From Schumannella soli (GTDB lineage: Bacteria; Actinomycetota; Actinomycetes; Actinomycetales; Microbacteriaceae): 64,000 nucleotides of DNA. Shown in pieces: positions 25,421 through 32,917 of the stretch. The notes below the pieces were generated by a model that saw nothing but the letters and a program-made list of their open reading frames with translations, was not told the DNA's origin and did no database searches. Where the stretch lies: NCBI RefSeq assembly GCF_006517435.1, contig NZ_VHQG01000001.1, positions 1,088,563 through 1,152,562 of the forward strand, in the 5' to 3' direction. How positions within the stretch are numbered: position 1 is the stretch's first letter; each line of letters begins with the position of its first letter. Made by a program: the position numbers and the translations under genes.

Positions 25421-25475
25421 AACCGCGGCCGTCGACCCGCATCCGGAGAGCCCCCGGAGGGTCGGCGGCCGCGTT
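25421..25475. terminator. Long nested hairpin between convergent genes
   Basis: The left arm 25421-25438 (AACCGCGGCCG...) and right arm 25459-25475 pair over about 17 bp with one mismatch and one bulge. Between them TCCGG and CCGGA form an inner stem. It lies between the kinase gene and the convergent membrane-protein gene. Confidence 0.6.
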
Positions 25476-25539
25476 CGCGTGCGGTGATGGTCGCGCCGCG
25501 GCGCCGCCGCGCCGGCGCGCTGCGCTGTGTCGCGGCGGG

Positions 25540-26172
25540 TCAGCCGAGCTGACCGAGCTGGCCGAGCGCGAGCAGTCCGGCGCCGAGCATGAGCGCGCCG
25601 AGCGAGATCGCGACGACGGCGCGCAGACCGCGGTGGCGGCTCCACGGGGCGATCCCGATGGCGCCGGCGCCGATCGCGCTGGCGACGACCATCGCGACGG
25701 CGGGCACGTCGAGCAGGCTCGGCGCGGCGCCGGTCGTGCAGCCGAGCGCATCCGGGGCGCAGCCCGGGTCGAAGGCGTGGATGTAGGCGAAGCACCAGAC
25801 GAGCGCCGCGACGAGGATCGACCACACCAGGTGGCCGTAGCGCACGGGCGGCACGGGCGGCGCCGGCGGCAGCACCACGATGTCGACGGCGGGGGCGGAG
25901 GCGCGCTGCGCGCCCTGCGCCACGGCCGCGCCGATCTCGGCGCCCGCGAGGAAGGCCAGATCGGCCTCGGTCAGCGCGCCGTCGAAGGCGGCTGTGTCGT
26001 GCGCGACGTCATCCCGAACGGCGTCGTGGTGCTCGACGAGGGCGCCCGAATCGCTCTCGGCGGTGCTGCGGATGGTGCTGGCGGTGCTGGTCGTGCGGTG
26101 CGCGGCGTGGTTCCCCCGAACCCCGGTCGTGCTGGCCTTGCTGCGGTCGTCTGGGCGGTTGGTGACGTCCAT
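25540..26172 (-). CDS. Hypothetical membrane protein
   Basis: Encodes 210 residues. The first ~105 are polar, acidic and Thr/Ser/Ala-rich (cytoplasmic or disordered), then come a Pro-rich PPAPPVPPVRYGH and about four hydrophobic segments (LVWSILVAALVWCFAYI, VPAVAMVVASAIGAGAIGIA, VVAISLGALMLGAGLLAL). The loop CAPDALGCTTG holds two cysteines that might form a disulfide. I do not recognise a family. It is transcribed from a convincing promoter at 26203-26231 and stands alone. Confidence 0.6.
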   Translation of the reverse strand: MDVTNRPDDRSKASTTGVRGNHAAHRTTSTASTIRSTAESDSGALVEHHDAVRDDVAHDTAAFDGALTEADLAFLAGAEIGAAVAQGAQRASAPAVDIVVLPPAPPVPPVRYGHLVWSILVAALVWCFAYIHAFDPGCAPDALGCTTGAAPSLLDVPAVAMVVASAIGAGAIGIAPWSRHRGLRAVVAISLGALMLGAGLLALGQLGQLG

Positions 26173-26202
26173 GGTCGAGTCCCCTATCTCTCGGCCCCTC
26201 CG

Positions 26203-26231
26203 GGATAACCCTCACCCGGATGTACGTACAA
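26203..26231 (-). promoter_or_regulatory. Promoter of the membrane-protein gene
   Basis: On the minus strand TTGTAC (26231-26226), a 17-nt spacer, then TTATCC (26208-26203), about 30 nt before the ATG at 26172. Just upstream CCCCAG-cc-CTGGGG (26239-26252) is a perfect small palindrome, which may end the LysR transcript. Confidence 0.5.
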
Positions 26232-26386
26232 CGTGAATCCCCAGCCCTGGGGAGGACTTCGCGGTCTGTCGGCGGATGTCCCCCTCGCACTCGGGCGCAT
26301 CCGGACCGAATCGGGCACTCGGCTGGGCCGCGCCCGCGCCCGCGCCGCCGCCGCACCGTCATCGGCGCCTCGCGCCGCCCGATCCT

Positions 26387-27283
26387 TCAGATCCCGACGG
26401 TCGGCGCCGAGGTCTGCGCCAGTTCGGCGAGGCGCGCGGCCGCGGCGCCGAGCGGGCGTTCGCGTGCCGTCGCGACGCTCACCCGCAGGGCGAAGCTCGC
26501 ATCCTGCAGCGCGATCCAGTGCACCGCCGCGTCGTCGTCGACGAGATAGCGCGGCACGAAGCCGACGCCGAGCCCGTTGCGGATGAGCGCCAGCACGTCG
26601 TTCATGTCGCTCGTCTCGAACTGCACCTCGCGCCGCAGGCCACGGCGTCGCAGCTCGACCTCGACCAGCTCCCGCGATCCGAAGCCGCGGATGAAGTCGA
26701 CCGAGCGCAGGCCGACCGTGTCGGCGAAGCGGATGCGCCGCCGCCCGTCGAGCTCGTGCCCGCGCGGCACCGCGAGCCCGAGCGGCGACTCGGCGAGCAC
26801 GTGCACGTCGAGCCGCGGATGATCGGCGGCCGTCGCCGAGAGGAAGGCGACGTCGAAGTCGCCGGCGAGCAGTCCCTCGGCGAGGCCCGCCGTGCCGGTC
26901 GGCGCCGGGGTCAGCCGCAGCGCGACGCCCGGGTGGTCGGCGGTGAAGCGGCCGAGCAGCGCCGGGATGTCGAAGAGCGTCACGTTGGTCATGTAGCCGA
27001 TGCGCACGGTGCCCGAGAGCCCGCCGCCGACGGCCTCGACCACATCCCGCGCGCTCTGGAACGAGTCGAGGATGCCGGTCGCGTGCGGCAGCAGCGCCCG
27101 GCCCGCAGCCGTGGGCTGCACGCGGCGGGTCGTGCGCTCGAACAGGCGCTCGCCGAGGTCGGTCTCGAGGGCGGCGACGGTGGCCGAGACGGCGGACTGC
27201 ACGAGATGCAGCTCGGCGGCGGCCCGCGTGAAGCTGCCGGTGCGCGCGACGGCGGCGAAGACCTCGAGCTGACGGCGATCCAT
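26387..27283 (-). CDS. LysR-family transcriptional regulator
   Basis: Encodes 298 residues. An N-terminal LysR helix-turn-helix is visible (LEVFAAVARTGSFTRAAAELHLVQSAVSATVAALETDLGERLFERTTRRV), then the periplasmic-binding-protein-like effector domain (GTVRIGYMTNVTLFDIPALLGRF, FDVAFLSATA, LIRNGLGVGFVPRYL). It is divergent from an MFS exporter, with 95 nt between the starts. This is the classic arrangement in which the LysR activates the neighbour. The intergenic region has ATTGATCGTTGAA, which fits a T-N11-A type LysR site. The effector is unknown. Confidence 0.9.
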   Translation of the reverse strand: MDRRQLEVFAAVARTGSFTRAAAELHLVQSAVSATVAALETDLGERLFERTTRRVQPTAAGRALLPHATGILDSFQSARDVVEAVGGGLSGTVRIGYMTNVTLFDIPALLGRFTADHPGVALRLTPAPTGTAGLAEGLLAGDFDVAFLSATAADHPRLDVHVLAESPLGLAVPRGHELDGRRRIRFADTVGLRSVDFIRGFGSRELVEVELRRRGLRREVQFETSDMNDVLALIRNGLGVGFVPRYLVDDDAAVHWIALQDASFALRVSVATARERPLGAAAARLAELAQTSAPTVGI

Positions 27284-27378
27284 GCCGGTGAGTCTCGCAG
27301 CAATTGATCGTTGAAGCCGCTGAATCAGATCGGAACTGAGCGTTGGACTTGCGCAATCGAGGAGAGGATCTTGGCTTC

Positions 27379-28743
27379 GTGCCCACCGAGTCCCTCGATC
27401 TCACCCGCCCGCTCCCCGACGGAGCGACCCTCGCGCCGGACGACTTCGCCGCGCCCGCGCCGGCCGCTGCCGCCGACTCCGCCGCGCACGCTGCCTCTAC
27501 TGCCCCCGCGTCGGCCTTCCGCGCGCCCCGCCCCGGCCGCGTCTCGCACGGCACGGGCTTCTGGCTCGGCGCCGTCACGTTCCTCGTGATCATGGCGTAC
27601 ACGACCGTGCCGACGACCCTCTGGTCGCTCTACCAGCAGCGCGACGGCTTCACGACGTTCTCGATCACGATCGCCTTCGCCGCCTACGCGGCCGGCGTGG
27701 TCGTGAGCCTCTTCCTCGCCGGGCACCTGGGCGACACCCTGGGCCGCCGTCGGCTGCTCATCCCGGCGATCGTGCTCGAGCTCGTCTCGGCGGGAATCTT
27801 CCTCGTCTGGCCCGACCTCGCCGGGCTCATCACGGCCCGCGTCATCTCCGGACTCGGCATCGGCATGGCGACCGCGACCCTGACCGCGCACCTGCTCGAC
27901 CTGCACCTCGGGTCGCGTCCCGACGCGAGCCCCGTGCGCGGACAGATCGTCTCCGGCGTCGCGAACCTCGGCGGCTTCGGCGTCGGCGCGGTCGTGGCCG
28001 GGATGCTGGCCGAGTGGGCGCCGGGCGCACTCGTCACGCCGTTCGTCGTCTTCGTCGTGCTGCTGCTACTCGCCCTGGTCGCCGTGGCCGTCGTGCCCGA
28101 AACGGCGCGCATTCCGCGCATCCGTGAGCCCTACCGCCCGCAGCGGGTGCGCGTTCCGGTCGGCACCCGCGGACGATTCCTGCTCGCGGGCGGCATCGCC
28201 TTCGCGGGCTTCGCCGTGCTCGGCCTGTTCACCTCGCTCGTGCCCTCGTTCGTCGGCGGTGAGCTGCACATCGCCTCGCGGGCGGCCTCCGGCGCGGTCG
28301 TGTTCGTGGCCTTCGCCGCGGCGGCGCTCGCGCAGGTCGCCGTGCGTCCGCTCGGCCTGCGCGCGCAGGTCGGTCTCGGCGTCGCGCTGTTCGTCGTCGG
28401 GCTCGTGGTGCTCACGACGGTCGTCGCGACCGGCGGCTCGCTCGTCGCGTTCCTCGTCGGCGGCGTGATCGGCGGGGCCGGCTCGGGCGTGCTGTTCAAG
28501 TCGGCGCTCGCCGTGGCCGGATCGCTGGCGGATGCGGCGCACCGCGGCGAGGTGCTGGCCGGCATCTTCCTGCTCGGCTACATCGGCCTGACGATCCCGG
28601 TCGTCGGTCTCGGGGTCGCCACGCTCTCGGTGTCGCTCGTCGCGGCGCTCACCGGCTTCGCGACCGTCATCAGCGTGATCGCACTCGCGACTGGCGTACC
28701 CCTGGTCGTGGCGCTGGGTCGGGCCGCCCGCGCTCGCGGCTGA
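27379..28743 (+). CDS. MFS transporter
   Basis: Encodes 454 residues from GTG 27379 (GAGGAGAGGA about 10 nt upstream). A TTG at 27343 would add 12 residues and is less likely. After about 50 hydrophilic, Ala-rich residues, twelve membrane helices follow. The motif-A loop GHLGDTLGRRRLLIPA between helices 2 and 3 is typical of the major facilitator superfamily. Its general look (ARVISGLGIGMATATLTAHLLDL) resembles drug- or sugar-type exporters. The substrate is unknown. It is probably controlled by the divergent LysR. Confidence 0.88.
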   Translation: MPTESLDLTRPLPDGATLAPDDFAAPAPAAAADSAAHAASTAPASAFRAPRPGRVSHGTGFWLGAVTFLVIMAYTTVPTTLWSLYQQRDGFTTFSITIAFAAYAAGVVVSLFLAGHLGDTLGRRRLLIPAIVLELVSAGIFLVWPDLAGLITARVISGLGIGMATATLTAHLLDLHLGSRPDASPVRGQIVSGVANLGGFGVGAVVAGMLAEWAPGALVTPFVVFVVLLLLALVAVAVVPETARIPRIREPYRPQRVRVPVGTRGRFLLAGGIAFAGFAVLGLFTSLVPSFVGGELHIASRAASGAVVFVAFAAAALAQVAVRPLGLRAQVGLGVALFVVGLVVLTTVVATGGSLVAFLVGGVIGGAGSGVLFKSALAVAGSLADAAHRGEVLAGIFLLGYIGLTIPVVGLGVATLSVSLVAALTGFATVISVIALATGVPLVVALGRAARARG

Positions 28744-28774
28744 CGTGTCCGGACGCGCGCCTCGGGCTGCCGAA

Positions 28775-29287
28775 TCAGCTCGACGGCGCGTTGGTCGCAG
28801 CCTGGGGATATCTCGCCGTACGGGCCACGGCGCACTTCCAGTCGCTCCAGCGCGCGGGGTCAGACCGCAGGTATTCATGGAACAGGACCAGGTCCGCCTC
28901 GTCTCCCCATCCGTGGTCCTCACCGAAGTCGGCGACGAGCACCAGCGTCGCGGCGAATGCCGCTTCCAGGGTCAGCTCGTCCGGCAGCTCCGATCGACGT
29001 ACGGCTTCCTCGAAAGCGCTCCGGGTCTGCAGCTCCCCGCAGTGCCTCAGCACGCTGTCTTCGACAGTCGGGGATGGATCTGCGATCGCCGCAGCGACGG
29101 CCGCCTGCCACGCATCCCATCGGGCATCTCCGCTGCGCAGGAAGTCGTAGATGCGACGGATGTCCGTCGACGCCCAATCTTCGACGTCGCCATAGATCTG
29201 CACCATATGGAGCGCGGTCGTGAACGCCTCGACGTCGGTCAGAGTCGCCGGCATCTCGGAATCGGGCGGGGTCGGTTCGATCTCCAT
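28775..29287 (-). CDS. Hypothetical protein with an internal tandem duplication
   Basis: Encodes 170 residues, all cytosolic in appearance. Two ~55-residue halves are related: VEAFTTALHMVQIYGDVEDW...YDFLRSGDARWDAWQAAVAAA and LEAAFAATLVLVADFGEDHGW...HEYLRSDPARWSDWKCAVART. The conserved core is a helix, an acidic turn with Asp/Gly/Trp, then FLRSxxARWxxW. Base composition is a little less GC-rich than its neighbours. No family is recognised. Such Trp-containing repeats occur in small immunity-like proteins, but nothing else supports that. It follows the HxlR gene by 10 nt on the same strand. Confidence 0.65.
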   Translation of the reverse strand: MEIEPTPPDSEMPATLTDVEAFTTALHMVQIYGDVEDWASTDIRRIYDFLRSGDARWDAWQAAVAAAIADPSPTVEDSVLRHCGELQTRSAFEEAVRRSELPDELTLEAAFAATLVLVADFGEDHGWGDEADLVLFHEYLRSDPARWSDWKCAVARTARYPQAATNAPSS

Positions 29288-29297
29288 TGGATCCGGA

Positions 29298-29720
29298 TCA
29301 GTGGCCCTCGGGGCGCGGGAGGTTGTCGCGGGCCCAGTCGCCGAGCTGGTCGAGCACGGGCACGAGACGGCAGCCGGCCTCGGTCAGGCGGTAGGTCACT
29401 GACACCGGCGGACCCGCATCCACCTGGCGCTCGATGAGTCCGAGGCCGGTGAGGTCGCCGAGTCGGTCGCTGAGCATCGAGTCGGAGATCGCGCCGATGC
29501 CGCGGCGCAGCTCGGCGAAGCCGAGGGTCTGGTGGCCGAGCACCGCGAGGATCATGCCGTTCCAGCGCTTGCCGAGAACCCCGAAGGCGCTCACGAGGGC
29601 GGCGTCGCAGCGGTGGACGTCGCCGCTCTCGCGCAGCGGCGCGGCGATGGCGGTGTCGTCGGCGCCCGCCTCCGCGGCGCTGCGCGCGCTCGCGGATCGG
29701 GTCGTCGACGTGGTGGCCAT
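29298..29720 (-). CDS. HxlR-family transcriptional regulator
   Basis: Encodes 140 residues. After a ~33-residue Ala/Thr tail, the HxlR winged helix is clear: CDAALVSAFGVLGKRWNGMILAVLGHQTLGFAELRRGIGAISDSMLSDRLGDLTGLGLIER, with YRLTEAGCRLVPVLDQLGDWA at the end. It is divergent from the azoreductase (136 nt between starts), the usual pairing for redox/quinone-responsive HxlR proteins such as HypR and YodB. ATG 29720 is leaderless: TACACT ends 6 nt upstream. A single N-terminal Cys (HRCDAAL) matches the sensing cysteine position of YodB-type members. Confidence 0.9.
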   Translation of the reverse strand: MATTSTTRSASARSAAEAGADDTAIAAPLRESGDVHRCDAALVSAFGVLGKRWNGMILAVLGHQTLGFAELRRGIGAISDSMLSDRLGDLTGLGLIERQVDAGPPVSVTYRLTEAGCRLVPVLDQLGDWARDNLPRPEGH

Positions 29721-29726
29721 GCGCCG

Positions 29727-29732
29727 AGTGTA
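29727..29732 (-). promoter_or_regulatory. -10 element of leaderless hxlR transcript
   Basis: TACACT on the minus strand, 6 nt before ATG 29720. Nearby CTAGTTTTTTAG (29757-29768) is a small palindrome in the divergent region and a possible HxlR site. Confidence 0.5.
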
Positions 29733-29856
29733 CCTGTGCTACCGTTCCGCGAGTCGCTAGTTTTTTAGAAGTCACCAGAGGAAATGTAGCGATGCGGTGC
29801 GGGGCTCGACCCGGCACCGGACGGAACGAACCCCATCCGATCGAGGAGATCACCCC

Positions 29857-30516
29857 ATGTCCCTGTTCCGACTGGACGCCAGCATCCGCACCGAGGGCTC
29901 GGCGAGCCGCGCGCTCGGCGACATCGTCGAGGCCGAGTGGCGCCGCGAGCACCCCGACGCGACCGTGACCACCCGCCACATCGGCGTGGACCCGATCCCG
30001 GCCACCGCCTGGTCGGACGCGGTCACCGCATCATGGACCCCCGCCGATGCCCGCACCGACGCGCAGAACGCCGCCGTCGCGCTCGCCGCGGAGGTGGTCG
30101 ACGAGCTCGTCGACGCCGAGGCGCTGCTCTTCGCCGTGCCGCTCTACAACTTCGGGCCCTCGCAGCACTTCAAGACCTGGGTCGACCTGGCCATCGCCGA
30201 CCCGCGTCTCGGGCCGGGCAGCGAGCTGCTCAAGGGCAAGCCCGCCGTGGTCGCCACCGTGCTCGGCGGCAACTACAGCGAGGGCACCCCGCGCGCCGGA
30301 TGGGACCACTCGACCGGCTGGATCGAGCGCGTGCTCGGCGACGTCTGGGGCCTCGACCTGAAGGTCGTGCAGCGCGAGTTCACTCTCGTCGGCGTGAACC
30401 CGGCGCTCGATCAGTTCACCGAGCTCGCCAAGGACCTCGCCGATCGCGCCGAGGCGAAGGCCGCCGAGCACGGCCGCTTCCTCGCGGCGCGCACCGCGGA
30501 GCGCCTCGCGGCCTGA
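29857..30516 (+). CDS. azoR: FMN-dependent NADH:quinone/azo oxidoreductase
   Basis: Encodes 219 residues, flavodoxin fold. FRLDASIRTEGSASRALGDIVEAEW is the phosphate/FMN loop (SxxTExSxS type). EALLFAVPLYNFGPSQHFKTWVDLAI is the MYNF-type isoalloxazine contact conserved in AcpD/AzoR. It reduces azo bonds and quinones by two-electron transfer, protecting from electrophiles. ATG 29857 has GAGGAG 8-13 nt upstream. It is probably derepressed by the divergent HxlR regulator. A perfect hairpin follows the stop. Confidence 0.88.
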   Translation: MSLFRLDASIRTEGSASRALGDIVEAEWRREHPDATVTTRHIGVDPIPATAWSDAVTASWTPADARTDAQNAAVALAAEVVDELVDAEALLFAVPLYNFGPSQHFKTWVDLAIADPRLGPGSELLKGKPAVVATVLGGNYSEGTPRAGWDHSTGWIERVLGDVWGLDLKVVQREFTLVGVNPALDQFTELAKDLADRAEAKAAEHGRFLAARTAERLAA

Positions 30517-30532
30517 GCCGCGCATCCGTCTG

Positions 30533-30568
30533 CTCGCGCCCGGTGCTCGTCTGAGTGCCGGGCGCGAG
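30533..30568. terminator. Perfect 11-bp hairpin between convergent azoR and lrp genes
   Basis: CTCGCGCCCGG (30533-30543) and CCGGGCGCGAG (30558-30568) with a 14-nt loop that can itself pair CTC/GAG. It is followed by GCGTTTCC on the azoR side. Confidence 0.65.
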
Positions 30569-30582
30569 GCGTTTCCGGCGGG

Positions 30583-31020
30583 TCAGTCCACCTCGCGGTG
30601 CACCAGTCGCGACATGACGATCGCCGAGCGGGTGTGGTCGACGGTCGGGGCGATACGCACCTTCTCGAGGGCGTCCTCGAGCGAGGCGATGTCGCGCGAG
30701 CGGATGCGCACGATCGCGTCGGCGTCGCCGCTGACGGTGGCGGCATCCACCACCTCGGGCACGGCCGAGAGGATGCGCCGCAGCTCGGCCGGCGCGACGG
30801 TGCCGCGGCAGAACAGCTCGACGTAGGCCTCGGTTCCGAGACCGTCGACGGCCGGGTCGACCTGGATCGTGAACGACTGGATGACGCCGTCAGCCACGAG
30901 CCGATCGACGCGGCGCTTCACCGCCGACGCCGACAGGCCCACCTTCTGGCCGATGTCGCCGTACCCGGCGCGGGCGTTCTGTCGCAGCAGATCGATGATC
31001 CCGTAGTCGAGGTTATCCAC
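30583..31020 (-). CDS. Lrp/AsnC-family transcriptional regulator
   Basis: Encodes 145 residues. An N-terminal helix-turn-helix (DYGIIDLLRQNARAGYGDIGQKVGLSASAVKRRVDRLVADGVI) is followed by the RAM ligand domain (EAYVELFCRGTVAPAELRRILSAVPEVVDAATVSGDADAIVRIR). Full length for the family. The GTG start at 31020 is leaderless, with TAGGGT 6 nt upstream. It stands alone with no amino-acid gene alongside, so its target is unknown. Confidence 0.9.
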   Translation of the reverse strand: MDNLDYGIIDLLRQNARAGYGDIGQKVGLSASAVKRRVDRLVADGVIQSFTIQVDPAVDGLGTEAYVELFCRGTVAPAELRRILSAVPEVVDAATVSGDADAIVRIRSRDIASLEDALEKVRIAPTVDHTRSAIVMSRLVHREVD

Positions 31021-31026
31021 CGGGAC

Positions 31027-31032
31027 ACCCTA
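31027..31032 (-). promoter_or_regulatory. -10 element of leaderless lrp transcript
   Basis: TAGGGT on the minus strand, exactly 6 nt before GTG 31020. Confidence 0.5.
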
Positions 31033-31109
31033 CGTCGCGCCCCGTGCGGGGCCGCCCGCTCCGGCGCGCACGACCGTTCCGCGTGCCGCCGGGGCCGCGC
31101 GCCGTGGCG

Positions 31110-32018
31110 TCAGGCGGAGGCGGATGCGGCGGCGCGGGAACGCCGGCGGTGGCCGAAGGCCTTCGTGCGCAGGGCGCCGGTCGCGGGGTCGGCATCCACG
31201 TCGATGCGGATTCCGTAGACCTCGCTCAGCAGCTCGCCGCGCAGCACCTCGTCGGCCGGCCCGTCGGCGACGACCCGGCCTTCGCTGAGCAGCACGAGCC
31301 GATCCGCGACCACCGCGGCCTGGTCGAGGTCGTGCAGCACGATGCCGACGGTGATGCCGTGCTCGTCGGCGAGCTCGCGCACGAGGTCGATCGTCTCCAC
31401 CTGGTAGCGCAGGTCGAGGTGATTGGTGGGCTCGTCGAGCAGCAGCACGCCGGTGCGCTGGGCGAGGCTCGTCGCGAGCCAGACGCGCTGCAGCTGCCCG
31501 CCCGAGAGCTCGTCGACGCCCGCATCCGCGATGTCGGTCAGTCCGGTCAGCTCGAGCGCCTCCTGCACGGCGGCGGCTCCGTCGGGATCGGCCGAGCGGA
31601 AGCGCCCGCGGTGCGGATGCCGCCCGAACTCGACCACCTCGCGCACGCTCAGCCCCGACGGCGCCGGACGCGACTGCGAGAGCAGCGTGAGCGTGCGGGC
31701 GAACTCGCGGCGGGCGAGCGTGTCGAGAGCGCGGCCGTCGTCGAGGGTCATGGCGCCGTGCGTCGGCGCGTGCAGACGGGCGAGGGCGCGCAGCACGGTC
31801 GACTTGCCGCTGCCGTTCGGGCCGATGAGCGCCGTGACCTGCCCGGCTTCGAGGCGCAGGGCGACATCGTGCACGATCTCGGTGCGTCCGTAGCCGAGGC
31901 GCAGGCCGCTCGCGTCGACGCCGAGGCCGGCGCCGGTGCGGCCGGTGGCGCCACCCGTGTCGGCCGGCCCGACCGGGTCGGCGGATGCGGTGCGCATGGT
32001 CGGGCTCGAGGAGGTCAC
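31110..32018 (-). CDS. Iron-siderophore (FecE/FepC-type) ABC transporter ATP-binding protein
   Basis: Encodes 302 residues from GTG 32018. After a ~35-residue variable tail: Walker A LIGPNGSGKSTVLRALARLH, Q-loop LLSQSRPAPSG, signature LSGGQLQRVWLATSLAQ, Walker B VLLLDEPTNHLDLRYQ, and the switch HDLDQAAVVADRLVLL. The NHLDLRYQ stretch is a hallmark of siderophore/heme/B12 importers. No permease or binding protein is adjacent, so it is an orphan ATPase that may serve permeases elsewhere. The start is leaderless: TAACCT lies 6 nt upstream, inside a probable DtxR/IdeR box. Confidence 0.88.
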   Translation of the reverse strand: MTSSSPTMRTASADPVGPADTGGATGRTGAGLGVDASGLRLGYGRTEIVHDVALRLEAGQVTALIGPNGSGKSTVLRALARLHAPTHGAMTLDDGRALDTLARREFARTLTLLSQSRPAPSGLSVREVVEFGRHPHRGRFRSADPDGAAAVQEALELTGLTDIADAGVDELSGGQLQRVWLATSLAQRTGVLLLDEPTNHLDLRYQVETIDLVRELADEHGITVGIVLHDLDQAAVVADRLVLLSEGRVVADGPADEVLRGELLSEVYGIRIDVDADPATGALRTKAFGHRRRSRAAASASA

Positions 32019-32022
32019 CCGT

Positions 32023-32041
32023 CGAGGTTAGCCAACCCTTA
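32023..32041. promoter_or_regulatory. Probable IdeR/DtxR iron box over the promoter of the siderophore ATPase
   Basis: CGAGGTTAGCCAACCCTTA matches 14 of 19 positions of the DtxR/IdeR consensus TTAGGTTAGCCTAACCTAA. It overlaps the -10 (TAACCT on the minus strand, 32030-32025), which itself is 6 nt from the GTG at 32018. Iron-bound IdeR here would block transcription. Confidence 0.6.
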
Positions 32042-32170
32042 CCTGCGGCTCGACCGTGCGTCGGCTGCCCGGTCCGCATCCGTGCGCGCCTCCGCGCCCG
32101 TGGCGTCGTGACCTCGGTGCGGCTTCAGCGTGACGCCGCCACCCGGCGGCCGCCGCTCAGCGGCCCGCGC

Positions 32171-32821
32171 TCAGCGCGGCAGCAGGTACCCGCGCAGGAA
32201 GTCGTCGAACGCCGTCTCGAGGTCGAACTCGGGATCGAGCAGCCACTGCTGCTGCAGGCCGTCCATGACGGCGGGGATCACGCGCGAGGCCTGCACGACA
32301 TCCAGGTCGGCGCGGATGGTGCCGTCCTCCTGCCCGGCGACGAGGGCGGGGATCACGCCGCGCGCGTTGTCGGCGTAGCGCAGTCGGAACGCGGCGTGCG
32401 CGGGATGCTCGTCGTCGGTGGCCTCGGCCGACACGATCGTGTAGAGCGACGAGAGGCCCGGCTCGGCGCGCACGGCGCCCATCACGGCGCGGAACTGCTC
32501 GATCAGATTGCGCTCGCTCACGTCGCCGGCGGCGGTGCGCACCCGCTCGTCGCGCTCGTCGAGCACGGCCTGAAACAGCGACTCCTTGTCGCCGAAGTGG
32601 TGCAGGATGCCGGGCACCGTCATCCCGACGCCGCGCGCGATCTCGCGCAGCGAGCCGGAGTGGAAGCCGCGCCGGGCGAAGACGTGCACGGCCTGGTCGA
32701 GGATCTGCCGCCGGCGCTCCTCGGTCTTGCGGTACGGGCCGCGCGGGCCGCGGGGGTGGGCGGATGCGGGCGCGCTGCTCGCGCCCTCCGCTCCGCTCTT
32801 CTCCGCGTCGTCCACGCCCAT
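32171..32821 (-). CDS. TetR-family transcriptional regulator
   Basis: Encodes 216 residues from ATG 32821. Upstream alternatives are ATG 32833 and GTG 32851. A TetR helix-turn-helix is clear: RRRQILDQAVHVFARRGFHSGSLREIARGVGMTVPGILHHFGDKESLFQAVL. The all-helical ligand domain ends WLLDPEFDLETAFDDFLRGYLLPR. It is divergent from the GH1 glycosidase, with 96 nt between starts, so it probably represses that gene in the absence of a glycoside-derived inducer. CCTACAGGGTGTCAGG in the intergenic region is the best operator candidate. Confidence 0.88.
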   Translation of the reverse strand: MGVDDAEKSGAEGASSAPASAHPRGPRGPYRKTEERRRQILDQAVHVFARRGFHSGSLREIARGVGMTVPGILHHFGDKESLFQAVLDERDERVRTAAGDVSERNLIEQFRAVMGAVRAEPGLSSLYTIVSAEATDDEHPAHAAFRLRYADNARGVIPALVAGQEDGTIRADLDVVQASRVIPAVMDGLQQQWLLDPEFDLETAFDDFLRGYLLPR

Positions 32822-32881
32822 ATGATGACGCATCCCTCGCGCGCCGCTCACCCCCGCGCATCCTGTGCCCGCGCTGAATCC

Positions 32882-32911
32882 CTACAGGGTGTCAGGTATT
32901 CGCGCTAGGGT
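32882..32911 (+). promoter_or_regulatory. GH1 promoter with candidate TetR operator
   Basis: TAGGGT (32906-32911) ends 6 nt before ATG 32918, so the glucosidase mRNA is probably leaderless. CCTACAGGGTGTCAGG directly upstream covers the -35 region and has imperfect dyad symmetry. Assignment to the adjacent TetR is inference. Confidence 0.45.
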
Positions 32912-32917
32912 CGAGCC

